From the NCBI RefSeq assembly GCF_937616625.2, contig NC_065573.1:7765001-7829000 (forward strand): a stretch of DNA of 64,000 nt. Direction: 5' to 3'. This document shows positions 24,204 through 36,736 of this stretch, piece after piece; the stretch's first letter is position 1; each line of letters begins with the position of its first letter. A program made the translations under genes and the position numbers. The stretch is from Mercurialis annua (Eukaryota > Streptophyta > Magnoliopsida > Malpighiales > Euphorbiaceae). The notes under the pieces are model-generated. The model worked only from the letters and a program-made list of their open reading frames with translations, was not told the DNA's origin and did no database searches.

Positions 24204-27200
24204 AATAAAAATGTGTCACCTTTTTAGCGATTTAAACCAAACGTTTACAAACGTTACGAAACAAATCAAAACGTTTCCCCTTTTTAGCGATTTAAACCAA
24301 ACGTTTACCAAGGTTACAAAACAAATCCAAACGTGTCACCTTTTTATCAATTTAAACAAAACGTTTACAGACATTACGAAACAAATCCAAACGTTTCACC
24401 TTTTTAGCGATGCAAGCCAAACGTTTACAAAGGTTATGAAACAAAACCAAACGTGTTAACTTTTTAGCAATTTAAGCCAAATATTTACAAAGGTTACGAA
24501 ACAAATCCAAACTTGTCACCTTTTTAGTAATTTAAGCCAAACGTTTACAAACGTTCCAAAACAAATCCAAACGTTTCACCTTTTTAGCGATTTAAGCCAA
24601 ACGTTTACAAACGTTACGAAACAAATACAAACGTTTCACATTTTTAGCGATTTAAGCCGTACGTTTACAAACGTTACGAAACAAAACCAAACGTTTAAAA
24701 CATTACGAAACAAATCCAAACATTTCACCTTTTTAGCAATTTAAGCAAAACGTTTACAAACGTTACGAAACAAATCCAAGCGTTTCACTTTTTTTTAGAA
24801 ATTTAAGCTAAATGTTTACAAACTTTACGAAATTTTAAAGTTTCACCTTTTTAGCGATTTAAGCCAAACATTTACAAACGCTACGAAACAAATCCAAACG
24901 TTTCTCCTTTTTAGCGATATAAGCCAAACGTTTACAAACTTTACGAAACAGATCCAAATGTTTCGCCTTTTTAGGAATTTAAGCAAAACGTTTACAAACG
25001 TTACGTAAAAAATCCAAACGTTTCACTTTTTTAGCGATTTAAGACAAACGTTTACAAACGTTCCGAAACAAAACCAAACATTTAAAGCGTTATAAAACGA
25101 ATCCAAACGTTTCACATTATTAGCGATTTAAGCCAAATCCTTACAAACGTTACCAAACAAAACCAAGCGTTTCACCTTTTTAGCAATTTAAGCCAAATGT
25201 TTACAAACGTTATGAAACAAATCCAAGCGTTTCACCTTTTTAGCAATTTAAGCCAACCGATTACAAACGTCCCGAAACAAATTCTAGCATTTCACCTTTT
25301 TAGTAATTTAAGTCAAACGTTTACAAATGTTACGAAACAAATCCAAGCGTTTCACCTTTTTAGCAATTTAAGCCAAACATTTACAAACGTTACGAAACAA
25401 ATCCAAATATTCCCCCATTTTAGCGATTTAAGCCAAATGTTTAAAACTTTACGAAACAAATCCAAACATTTCACCTTTTTAGCGATTTATGTCAAACGTT
25501 GACAAACGTTACGAAACAAATCCAAACATTTCACCTTTTTAGCGATTTATGCCAAACGTTTACAAACGTTATGAATCAAATTCAAACGTTTCACCTTTTT
25601 AGCGATTGAAGCCAAACGTTTACAAACATTACAAAACAAATCCAAACATTTCACCTTTTAAGCGATTTAAGCCAAACGTTTACAAAGGTTACGAAACAAA
25701 TCCAAATGTTTTACCTTTTTAGCAATTTAAGCCAAACGTTTACAAACGTTACGAAATAAATCCAAGCGTTACAAATTTTTAGCAACTTTAGCCAAACGTT
25801 TACAAACGTTACGAAAAAAATCCAAACGTGTCACCATTTTAACAATTTAAGCCAAATGTTTACAAACATTACGAAGCAAATCCAACCGTTTAACCTTTTA
25901 GCGATCTAAGCCAAACGTTTATAAACGTTACGAAACAAATCCAAACGTTTCCCCTTCTTAGCGATAAACGTTTACAAACGATACGAAACAAATCCAAACG
26001 TTTTGCATTTTTAGCAATTTAAGCCAAACCTTTACAAACGTCATGAAACAAATCCAAATGTTTCCCCTTTTTAGCAATTTAAGCCAAACGTTTACAAACG
26101 TTACGAAAAAAATCCAAACGTTTCACCTTTTGAGCGATTTAAGCTAAACGTTTACAAACGTTACAAAACAAATCCAAGCGTTTCACCTTTTTAGAAATTT
26201 AAGCCAAACATTTACAAACGTTACAAAACAAACTCAAACGTTTCACCTTTTTAGCGATTTAAGCCAAACGTTTATAAAATGTCACGAAACAAATCCAAAC
26301 GTTTCGCCTTTTTAGCAATTTAAGCATGACGTTTACAAACGTTACGAAACAAATCCAAACGTTTCACCTTTTTAGCAATTTAAACCAAACCTTTACAAAC
26401 GTTACGGAACAAAACCAAACATATAAAACGATATGAAACAAATCCAAACGTTTCCTATTTTTAGCGATTTAAGCCACACCTTTACAAACGTTACGAAACA
26501 AAACCTAAAGTTTCGCCTTTTCAGCAATTTAAGCCAAAAGTTGCAAAACAAATCCAAGCATTTCACCTTTTTGGCAATTTAAGCCAAACGTTTACAAACG
26601 TTCCGAAACAAATCCAAGCATTTCACCTTTTTAGCAATTAAGCCAAACGTTTACAAACATTACGAAACTAATCCAAAGGTTTCTTCTTTTTAGCAGTTTA
26701 AGCCAAACGTTGACAAACATTAAGAAACAAATTCAAATGTTTCACCTTTTTAGCGATATAAGCCGAATGTTTACAAATGTTACGAAACAAAACCAAACGT
26801 TTCACCGTTTTAGCCATTTATGCCAAACGTTTACAAACCTTACGAAACAAATCCAAACTTTTCCCTATTTTAGCGATTTAAGACAGATGTTTAAAATGTT
26901 ACGAAACAAATCCAAACGTTTAACCTTTTTATCGATTTATGTCAAACGTTTACAAACGTTACAAAACAAATCCAAACGTTTCCCCTTTTTAGCGATTAAA
27001 GCCAAACTTTTACAAACGTTACGAAACAAATCCAAACGTTTCACATTTTTTGCAATTTAAGCCAAACGTTTACAAACGTACTGAAACAAAAACCAAGGGT
27101 TTCACCTTTTAAGCAATTTAAGACAAACGTTTACAAACATTACGAAACAAATCCAAGCGTTTCATCTTTTTAGCGATTTAAGCCAAACGTTACGAAACAA

Positions 27201-28609
27201 ATCCAAGTGTTTCACCTTTTTAGCAATTTAAGCCACACATTTACAAACATTACGAAACAAATCCAAACATTTCACCTTGTTAGCGATATAAGCTAAATAT
27301 TTACAAACGGTGCGAAGCAAATCCAAATGTTTCACCTTTTTAGCGATTTAAGCCAAACGTTACGAAACAAATCAAAACGTTTCACCAATTAACGATTTAA
27401 GCCAAATGTTCAAAACTTTACGAAACAAATCCAAGCGTTTTACCTTTTTAGCAATTTAAGCCAAACGTTTATAAACATTACGAAACAAATCCAAACATTT
27501 CACCTTTTTAGCGATTTAAGCCAATCATTTACAAACAGTACGAAACAAATCCACACGTTTCACCTTTTTAGCGATTTAAGCCAAACGTTTATAAACGTTA
27601 CGAAACAAATCAAAATGTTTCACCATTTTAGCGATTTAAGCCAAATGTTTAAAACGTTACGAAACAAATCCAAATGTTTCACCTTTTCAGCGATACGTTA
27701 CGAAACAAATCCAAATGTTTCACATTTTTAGCGATTTATCCAAACATTTACAAATTTACGAAACAAAACCAAACGTTTCACCTTTTTAGCAATTTAAGCA
27801 AAACGTTTACAAACATTACGAAACAAATCAAAGTGTTTCACCTTTTTAGCAATTTAAGCCAAACGTTTACAAACGTTATGAAACAAAACCAAACGTTTCA
27901 CTATTTCGGCGATTTAAGCCTAACGTTTATAAACGTTACGAAACAAATCCAAACGTTTCACCTTTTTAGCGATTTAAGCCAAATGTTAGCAAACGATACG
28001 AAATAAATCCGAACAATTCACCTTTTTAGCGATTTAAGCCAAACGTTTACAAATGTTATAAAACAAAACCAAACGTTTAAAACATTACGAAACAAAACCA
28101 AACGTTTCCACTCTTTAGCAATTTAAGCCAAACGTTTACAAACGTTTCAAAAAAAATCCAACAGTTTCACCTTTTTAGCAATTTAAGCCAAACGTTTACA
28201 AACGTTATGAAACAAATCCAAGCATTTCCCCTTTTTAGCGAATTAAGCCAAACATGTACAAACGTTACGAAACAAGTCCAAGCGTTTCAGCTTTTTAAGC
28301 CAAACGTTTACAACGTTATGAAACAAATCCAAATGTTTCACCTTTTTAGCAATTTAAGCAAAATGTTTACAAACATTACAAAACAAATCCAAATATTTCA
28401 CATTTTTAGGTATTTAAGCCAAATGTTTACAAACGTTACGAAACAAATTCAAACGTTTCATATTTTTAGTGATTTAAGCCAAACCTTTATAAACGTTACG
28501 AAACAAATCCAAACGTTTCACATATTTAGCGATTTAAACCAAACCTTTCAAATGTTGCGAAACAATTCCAAAAATTTCACCTTTTTAGCGATTTAAGCCT
28601 AACGTTTAC
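24204..28609 (+). repeat. 60-bp satellite array, block 3
   Basis: Satellite resumes inside the monomer the MITE hit. A perfect match to the consensus monomer lies at 24567-24626. Minor length variants occur, such as gcgataaacgtttac near 25962 and a partial unit near 27690. The block ends at cgtttac (28609), where a TGTAATACCCC-type LTR begins. Open frames up to 129 codons are translations of the repeat. Confidence 0.97.
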
Positions 28610-29224
28610 TGTAATACCCCAAAAGATTTAATTATCTAATTGGACCACGTGTCCACTTTTTAGTGGCCGGGGTGGCGATATCGGAAGAATTTCTGAGAAA
28701 ATTAATAAATAAATCCAAGTAGGTAGGTCTCGGGGAAAGTAATTATGCGGAATTTAATATTATATTTCAGTTCTAAAATTGGAATTGGAATTAGAAAGGA
28801 AAAATGTCAAGAAATGTCCCAAATTAGAGTTCATGGACTAAAGTGATAATTTAGCCATATAAATCCCGAAGTGAAGATTATTTCGCCAAATTCGGCGAAA
28901 TGTTTTATAGTATTTGTGGTAAAAGTTTCGGGTCAATCGGAGGCCTTCTAAAATTTGGACGAGGATGCATTTTGGACTAAAATGTAATTATTGAAAAGTT
29001 CAAGGGCTAAAGTGCAAATAAGCCAATTAAACCTCGAGAGTAGAAATTAGAAGAGTATTCACGGAAAATAATATTTTTTGGAATCGTATTATTTATTTGG
29101 ATGTAAATAACACGTATGTAATTGAGTTAAAGGAAATAATTAACCATCTGGTTAATTATTAAAGTTTAAAAGAGAAATGGTTTAAGTTAAAGAGATGAAG
29201 GATGAAAAGTGTAACTTAGCAAAT

Positions 29225-29232
29225 TATATAAG
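29225..29232 (+). promoter_or_regulatory. TATA box of the truncated LTR
   Basis: TATATAAG in the context aaatTATATAAGcagtgg, about 615 bp from the LTR start. It is followed by C- and T-rich leader sequence (cttcattctcttttcattcc), as expected around an LTR transcription start. Confidence 0.65.
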
Positions 29233-29593
29233 CAGTGGAGGTTGAATGAAGGATCCAGAAACCTTCATCAGCTTCATTCTCTTTTCATTCCATCATCGAC
29301 GATAACTTACGGTTTATCGCTCGATCTCCGTTTCTCGTCCGTTTCCGACATTTTATAGCTCGAAATGATCGTATTTCGACGACGAATTACGGTAAGCTCA
29401 ACATTTTCTTTTTTGGATGAGAAAATTTAAAGTTATGTCGAGTTAAAGTTTTAGGCCACGAAAAGATTTAATCGTTTTAATGGTTTTGAGATTGAATTAT
29501 AGTGTTTTGAACATGGATTAAGTGTTATTAATGTGTTTGGAGCGTTTTTACGCCGGAAACACGCCGGAGTGCCCGGAAACTGGATTTCGTGGT

Positions 29594-29651
29594 GTGTGCG
29601 AAAGACCGCACACAAAAGTGTGCGGGCGCACACCAGGTTGTGCGCGCGCAC
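29594..29651. repeat. GC-rich inverted-motif cluster in R/U5
   Basis: The heptamer gtgtgcg and its complement cgcacac alternate: 29594-29600, 29607-29613, 29618-29624 and 29627-29633. A perfect 12-bp palindrome, gtgcgcgcgcac, follows at 29640-29651. It lies about 370 bp downstream of the TATA box, so it would be transcribed and could fold as RNA hairpins. Confidence 0.7.
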
Positions 29652-30270
29652 TAAGACAGCCAACTTTTTGAACATTTTCGTCTTGTTTTGACCTAGTTTT
29701 CCGACTTCAAGTACGTCGGACATTGAAAAGGAAATATAGACCCTGAAAACGTGATTTTTGAATATCAAACGTGACATGTTCGATTAGGGTTTCAAGATAT
29801 AAGGAATCGATGATTTGAAATCGATTAACAAGAGATATAACAAGTATCTCGGCTAAGTATTAGAACACGAACAAAGTTAAAAGACGTATTTAGAACAAGA
29901 TCGTGTTAACCTAAGTTTATAACTTAGGGTTTTAGTACTAAGTCTACGTTTATGAATTAAACGTACATGTAATTGAAATAAGTAACTGCCGTATCGACGA
30001 GCTACCGGGCTGACGAGCTGGGATAGCTACGAGATTAAATGACGCATGGAACTTACGTGATCAGACGATGATATTATTATTATTTGGATAGCGGTCACAG
30101 TGAGTTGCACTTACTTTTGCGTATTATTTATAAAAGCTAATTCCTTATATTATGAATATTATTATTAAATACATCGTATCTATATAACTTGCTCGTATAA
30201 GATATTACTACGTTTGATTGATCCGCTTGTATGAATGATGTTTTATTCATTGCTTTGAATACATGAATCT

Positions 30271-30546
30271 GGATATTAAACTCTGTAGATCACTAAACTT
30301 TCCTCAAATTACAGAAAGGTCACTAAAAAAACTTTTGTTACAAAATGGTCATTGGACTATATCTTTTATTACAAATGGGTTCAGCCATCTAAAACGTTGC
30401 GTTTTAAGCAAAAACGCAACATTTTTGCTTACGTGGCAAGCCAAAATTACAAACGTATAGTTCAATGACCATTTTGTAACAAAAGTTTTTGTAGTGATCT
30501 TTCTGTAATTTAAGAAAAGTCTAATGATCTACAGAGTTTAATATCC
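30271..30546. mobile_element. Non-autonomous inverted-repeat element (MITE-like), 276 bp
   Basis: Two 90-bp arms, 30271-30360 and 30457-30546, are near-perfect reverse complements. The outer ends read ggatattaaactctgtagat and its complement. The loop has its own hairpin, gttgcgtttt with aaaacgcaac. No target duplication is seen: the left flank is catgaatct (LTR) and the right flank tacaaaaac (satellite). Either one flank was deleted, or the element sits at a rearrangement breakpoint. The superfamily cannot be assigned. The open frame at 30263-30460 is a chance frame. Confidence 0.8.
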
Positions 30547-33500
30547 TACAAAAACCAACCATTTCACCTTTTTAGTAATTTAAGCCAAACGTTTACAAAT
30601 GTAACGAAATAAATCCAAGCGTTTTGCACTTTTTGCAATTTAAGCCAAACGTTTACAAACGCTACGAAACAAAACCAAACATTTCCCCTTAATAGCAATT
30701 TAAGCCAAACGTTAACAAACATTACGAAACAAATCCAAATATTTTCCCATTTTAGCGATTTAAGCGAAAAATTTAAAACGTTACGAAACAAATCCAAACA
30801 TTTCACATTTTAGCGATTTATGCCAAACATTTACAAACGTTTCGATATAAATCCAAACGTTTCACCTTTTTAGCGATTGAAGCCAAACGTTTACAAACGT
30901 TACGAAACAAATCCAATCGTTTCACCTTTTTAGCGATTTAAGCCATACGTTTACAAAAGTTTGAAAACAAATCCAAACGTTTCCCCTTTTTAGCCATTTA
31001 AGCCAAATGTTTACAAAGGTTATGAAACAAATCCAAACGTTTCACCTTATTATCGAGTTAAGCCAAATGTTTACAAACGTTACAAAACAAATCCAAACGT
31101 TTTCCCTTTTTAGCGATTTAAGCCAAACGTTTACACACTATACGAAACAAATCCAAATGTTTTGCCGTTTTAGCAATTTAAGCCAAGCGTTTACAAACGT
31201 TAAGAAACAAATCCAAACATTTCTCCTTTTTATCTATTTAAGGTAAACGCTTATAAACGTTACGAAAAAAACCAAACGTTTAAAACGTTACAAAAGAAAT
31301 CCAAACGTTTCACATTTGTAGCTATTTAAGCCAATCCTTTACAAATGTTACAAAACAAAACCAAGCGTTTCACCTTTTTAGCAATTTAAGACAAATGTTT
31401 ACAAACGTTGCAAAACAAATCCAAGCATTTCACCTATTTAGCAATTTAAGCCAAACGTTTATAAACGTTCCGAAACAAATCCAAGCGTTTCACATTTTTA
31501 GTAATTTAAGCAAAACGTTTTCTAACGTTATAAAACAAATCCAAACATTTCACCTTTTTAGAAATTTAAGCCAAACGTTTCCAAACGTTACGAAACAAAT
31601 TCGAACGTTTCACCTTTTTAGGGATTTAAGCCGAACATTTACAAAGGCTACGAAACAAAACCAAACTTTTCATATTTTTAGCAATTTAAGCCAAACGTTT
31701 ACAAACGTTACTAAACAAATCCAAACTTTTCTCCATTTTAGCTATTTAAGCAAAACATTTAAAACGTTACGAAACAAATCCAAACGTTTCACCTTTTTAT
31801 CGATCAATGCCAAACGTTTACAAATATTACGAAACAAATCCAAACGTTTCACCTTTTTAGCGATTGAAGCCAAATGTATACAAACGTTACGAAACAAATC
31901 CAAACGTTTCCCATTTTTAGCAATTTATGCAAACGTTTACAAACGTTATGAAACAAAAACCAAGCGTTTCACCTTTTTAGTAATTTAAGCCAAACTATTA
32001 CAAATATAACGAAACAAATTCAAGCATTTCGCCTTTTTAGCAATTTAAGCCAAACGTTTACAAACGCTACCAAACAAATGCAAGCGTTTCCCCTTATTAG
32101 CAATTTAAGCCAAACGTTTACAAACGGTACGAAAGAAATCCAAACGTTTCCCCTTTTTAGCGATTCAAGCCAAACGTTTACAAACGCTACGAAACAAATC
32201 CAAACGTTTCTCCTTTTTAGAAATTTAAGCCAAACGTTTACAAACGTTACGAAACCAATCCAATCGTTTCACCTTTTTAGCGATTTAAGCCAAATGTTTA
32301 CAAACGTTACGAAACAAATCCAAGTGTTTCATCTTTTAACCAATTTTAGCCAAACGTTTACAAACGTTACGAAAAAAATCAAAACGTTTCACCTTTATAG
32401 AAATTTAAGCCAAATGTTTATAAAGGTTACGAAACAAATCCAAACATTTAACCTTTTTAGCGATTTACGACAAAAGTTTACAAACGATACGAAACAAATC
32501 TAAACGTTTTCCCTTTTTACCAATTTTAGCCAAACGTTTACAAACGTTACGAAACAAATCCAAATGTTTCACCTTTTTAGCCATTTAAGCCAAACGTTTA
32601 CAAACTTTACGAAACAAATCCAAGCGTTTCGCCTTTTTAGAAATTTAAGCCTAGCGTTTACAAAATTTACGAAACAAATCCAAGCGTTTTGCCTTTTTAG
32701 CCATTTAATTTAAGCCAAACCTTTCAAAGATTCCGAAACAAATCCAAGCGTTTCACCGTTTTAGTAACTTAAGCCAAACGTTTAAGCAATTTAAGCCAAA
32801 CGTTTACAAACGTTAAGAAACAAATCCAAGCGTTTCACCTTTTTAGAAATTTAAGCCAAACGTTTAAAAACGTTACGAAACAAATCCAAGCGTTTCACCT
32901 TTTTAGAAATTTAAGCCAAACGTTTAAAAACGTAACGAAAAAAATCCAAGCGTTTCCCCTTTTTAGAAATTCAAGCCAAACGTTTACAAACATAACGAAA
33001 AAAATCTAAGAGTTTCACCTTTTTAGCAAATTGAGCCAAACGTTTACAAATGTTACAAAAAATCCAAGCTTTTCACCTTTTTAGCAATTTAAGCCACACG
33101 TTTACAAACGGTACGAAACAAATCCATTTCACCTTTTTAACAATTTAAGCTAAATGTTTACAACCGCTACGAAACAAATCCAAACGTTCCGCCTTTATAG
33201 CGATTTAAGCTAAACGTTTACAAACGTTATGAAACAAATTCAAACATTTTACCTTTTTAGCGATTGAAGCCAAATGTTTACAAACGTTACGAAACAAATC
33301 CAAACGTTTCACATTTTTAGCGATTTATACTAAATGTTTAAAAACGTTACGAAACAAATCCAAACGTTTCACCTTTTTAACAATTTAAGTCAAACGTTTA
33401 TAAACGTAACGAAACAAATCCAAGCGTTTCACCTTATTAGCAATTTAAACCAAACGTTTACAAACATTACGAAACAAATCCAAGAGTTTCACCTTTCTAG

Positions 33501-35400
33501 CAATTTAAGCCAAACAATTACAAATGTTTCGAAAAATATCCAAACGTTTCACCTTTTTAGCGGTTTAAGCTGAACGTTTACAAAGATTACGAAATAAATC
33601 TAAACGTTTCACTTTTTTATCGATTTAAGCCAAACGTTTACAAATGTTAAGAAACAAAACCAAACGTTTCACTTTTTTATCGATTTAAGCCAAATGTTTA
33701 CAAATGTTAAGAAATAAAACCAAACGTTTCACCTTTTTAGTGATTTATGCCAAACGTTTACAAACTTTACGAAACAAATTCAAACATTTCCCCATTTTAG
33801 CGTTTTCGGCGAAACGTTTACAAACGTTACGAAATAAATCCAAACGTTTCAGCTTTTTAGCGATTGAAGCCAAACGTTTACAAACTTTACGAAACAAATC
33901 CAAATGTTTCACATTTTTAGCGATTTATACTAAATGTTTACAAACGTTACGAAACAAATCTAAACGTTTCACCTTTTTAACAATTTAAGTCAAACGTTTA
34001 TAAACATAATGAAACAAATTCAAGCGTGTCACCTTATTAGCAATTTAAGCCAAACGTTTACAAATGTTACGAATTAAATCCAAGCGTGTCAACTTTTTAG
34101 CAATTTAAACCAAACGTTTACAAACGTAACGAAACAAATCCAACCGTGTCACCTTATTAGCAATTTTAGCCAAACGTTTACAAACGTAACGAAACAAATC
34201 CAAGCGTTTGACCCTTTTTGAAATTTAAGCCTAACGTTGACAAACGCTACGAAACAAATCCAAGCATTTCACCTTTCTAGCAATTTAAGCCAAACGTTTG
34301 CAAACGTTTCACCTTTTTAGCGATTTAAGCCGAACGTTTACAAACTTTACGAAACAAATCCAAACGTTTCACGTTTTTTGCGATTTAAGCCTAACGTTTA
34401 CAAACGTTACGAAACAAAACCAAACGTTTCACCTTTTTAGCGATTTAAGCCAAACGTTTACAAACGTTACGAAACAAATTCAAACATTTCGCCAATTTAG
34501 CGATTTCGGCCAAACGTTTACAAACGTTACGAAACAAATCCAAACGTTTCACTTTTTTATCGATTGAAGCCAAGTGTGTACAAACGTTACTAAATAAATC
34601 CAAACGTTTCATATTTTTAACGATTTATACTAAATTTGTTCACAAACGTTACGAAACAAATCCAAACGTTTCACCTTTTTAACAATTTAAGTCAAACGTT
34701 TATAAACGTAACGAAACAAATCCAAGCGTGTCACCTTATTAGGAATTTAAGCCAAACGTTTACAAACGCTACGAAACAAATCCAAGCGTTTCACCTTTTT
34801 AGCAATTTAAGCCAAATGTTTACAAACGTAACGAAACAAATCCAAACATTTCAACTTTTTTGCAATTTAAGCCAAACGTAGAAAAACGTTGCGAAATAAA
34901 TCCAAGCGTTTCACCCTTTTCAAAATTTAAGCCAAACTTTTACAAAGTTTATGAAACAAACCCGAACGTTTCACCTTTTTACCGATTTAAGCCAAACGTT
35001 TGCAAATGATACGAAACAAATCCAAACGCTTGTCCTTTTTAGCGATTTAAACCAAACGTTTACAAACGTTGGGAAATAGATCAAAATATTACACATTTTT
35101 AGCGATTTCAGCCAAACGTTTACAAATGTTACGAAACAAATCCAAGCATTTCGCCTTTTTAGCAATTGAAGCCAAACGTTTAAAAACGTTCCGAAACAAA
35201 TCCAAGCATTTCACCATTTTAGTAATTTAAGCCAAACGTTTACAAACGTTACAAAGTAAATCCAAGCGTTTCACCCTTTTAGCAATTTAAACCAAACGTT
35301 TAAAAACATTATGAAACAAATCCAAGCGTTTCACCTTTTTAGCAATGTAAGCCAAACGTTTATAAATGTTACGAAATGAATCCAAGCGGGTCACCTTTTT

Positions 35401-36736
35401 AGCAATTTTCAGCAAAATGTTTACAAGCGTTACGAAACAAATCCAAACGTTTCGCCTTTTTAGCGATTTAAGCCAAACGTTTATAAACGGTACGAAACAA
35501 ATCCAAATTGTTCACCTTTTTAGCGATTTTAGCCAAACGTTTATCAACGTTACTAAGCAAATCCAAACGTTTCACCTTTTTAGCAATTAAAGCCAAACGT
35601 TTACAAAACGTTATGAAACAAATCAAAACGTTTCCCAAAATTTAAGCAAAACGTTTATTAAGGTTACGAAAGAAATCCAATTTTTTCATCTTTTTAGCAA
35701 TTCAAGAAAAAAATTTACAAACGTTACAAAACAAATTAAACTGTTTCACCTTTTTATCAATTTAAGTCCAACGTTTACAAACGTTACGAAACAAATCCAA
35801 ACGTTTCCCCTTTTTAGCGATTTAAGCCAAACGTTTACAAACATTACGAAACAAATTCAAACGTTTCATCTTTTTAGCGATTTAAGCCAAACGTTTACAA
35901 ACGTTACGAAACAAAACCAAACGTTTGACCTTTTTAGCGATTTAAGCCAAACGTTATCAAACAAATCAAAACATTTCACCTTTTTAGCGATTTAAGCCAA
36001 CCGATTACAAACGTTGCAAAACAAAACCAAACGTTTAAAATGGTATGAAACAAATCCAAACATTTCACATTTTTTGCAATTTAAGCCAAACGTTTAAAAC
36101 GTTACAAAACAAAACCAAGCTATTCACCTTTTTAGCAATTTAAACCAAACGTTTACAAACGTTACGAAGCGTTTCACCTTTTTAATAATTTAATCTAAAC
36201 GTTCACAAACGTTACGAAACAAATCCAAGTGTTTCACCTTTTTAGCTATTTGATCCAAACATTTACAAACGTTTCCAAACAAATCCAAACATTTCACCTT
36301 TTTAGCTATTTAAGCCAAACATTACGAAAAAAATCCAAATGTATCACCTTTTTAGTTTTTTAAGCCAAAGGTTTACAAAGGTTATGAAACAAATCCAAAT
36401 GTTTTCCCATTTTAGCGATTTAAGTCAAACGTTTTACAAACGTTACGAAACAAATCCAAACAAAAACCTTTTAGTAATTTAAGCCAAACGTTTAAAAACG
36501 TTACGAAACAAATCCAAATGTTTCCCCATTTTAGTGATTTAAGCCAAACGTTTACAAACGTTGCAAAACAAATCCAAACCTTTCGCCTTTTTAACGAATT
36601 AAACCAAACGTTTACAAACGCTAAGAAACCAAACAAAACAAAACATTTTAAACGTTACAAAACAAATCCAAACGTTTCACATTTTTTGCGATTTAAGCTA
36701 AACGTTACGAAACAAATCCAAGCGTTTCACCTTTTT
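35401..36736 (+). repeat. Higher-order repeat H1, copy 1 (1,336 bp)
   Basis: The unit opens with the rare agcaattttcagcaaaatg and contains aattaaactgtttcacc, a short aacgttacgaag unit, ccttttag with missing bases, and ctaagaaaccaaacaaaac near its end. The same markers recur in the same order in the next 1.3 kb and again at 43340 and 47371. Confidence 0.8.

Larger units (their letters stand above)
28610..30270 (+). mobile_element. Truncated LTR, TGTAATACCCC type, plus strand
   Basis: It starts TGTAATACCCC directly against satellite. The solo LTR at 52784-55708 has the same start when read on its minus strand. It shares with that LTR ggactaaa...aatttagcc motifs and a cagtgagt box, but overall they differ, so they are related subfamilies at best. 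A TATA box lies at 29225-29232 and a GC-rich palindrome cluster at 29594-29651. The expected end (complement of TGTCACGACCC) is missing: the sequence stops at 30270 against an inverted-repeat element. The 108-codon minus-strand frame at 29451-29777 lies in R/U5 and looks non-coding. Ty3/gypsy affiliation is inferred from the ends only. Confidence 0.75.

Noticed and set aside
29451..29777. Minus-strand frame of 108 codons
   Set aside because: It is antisense to the R/U5 of the truncated LTR and spans the GC-rich palindromes. No domain is recognisable.
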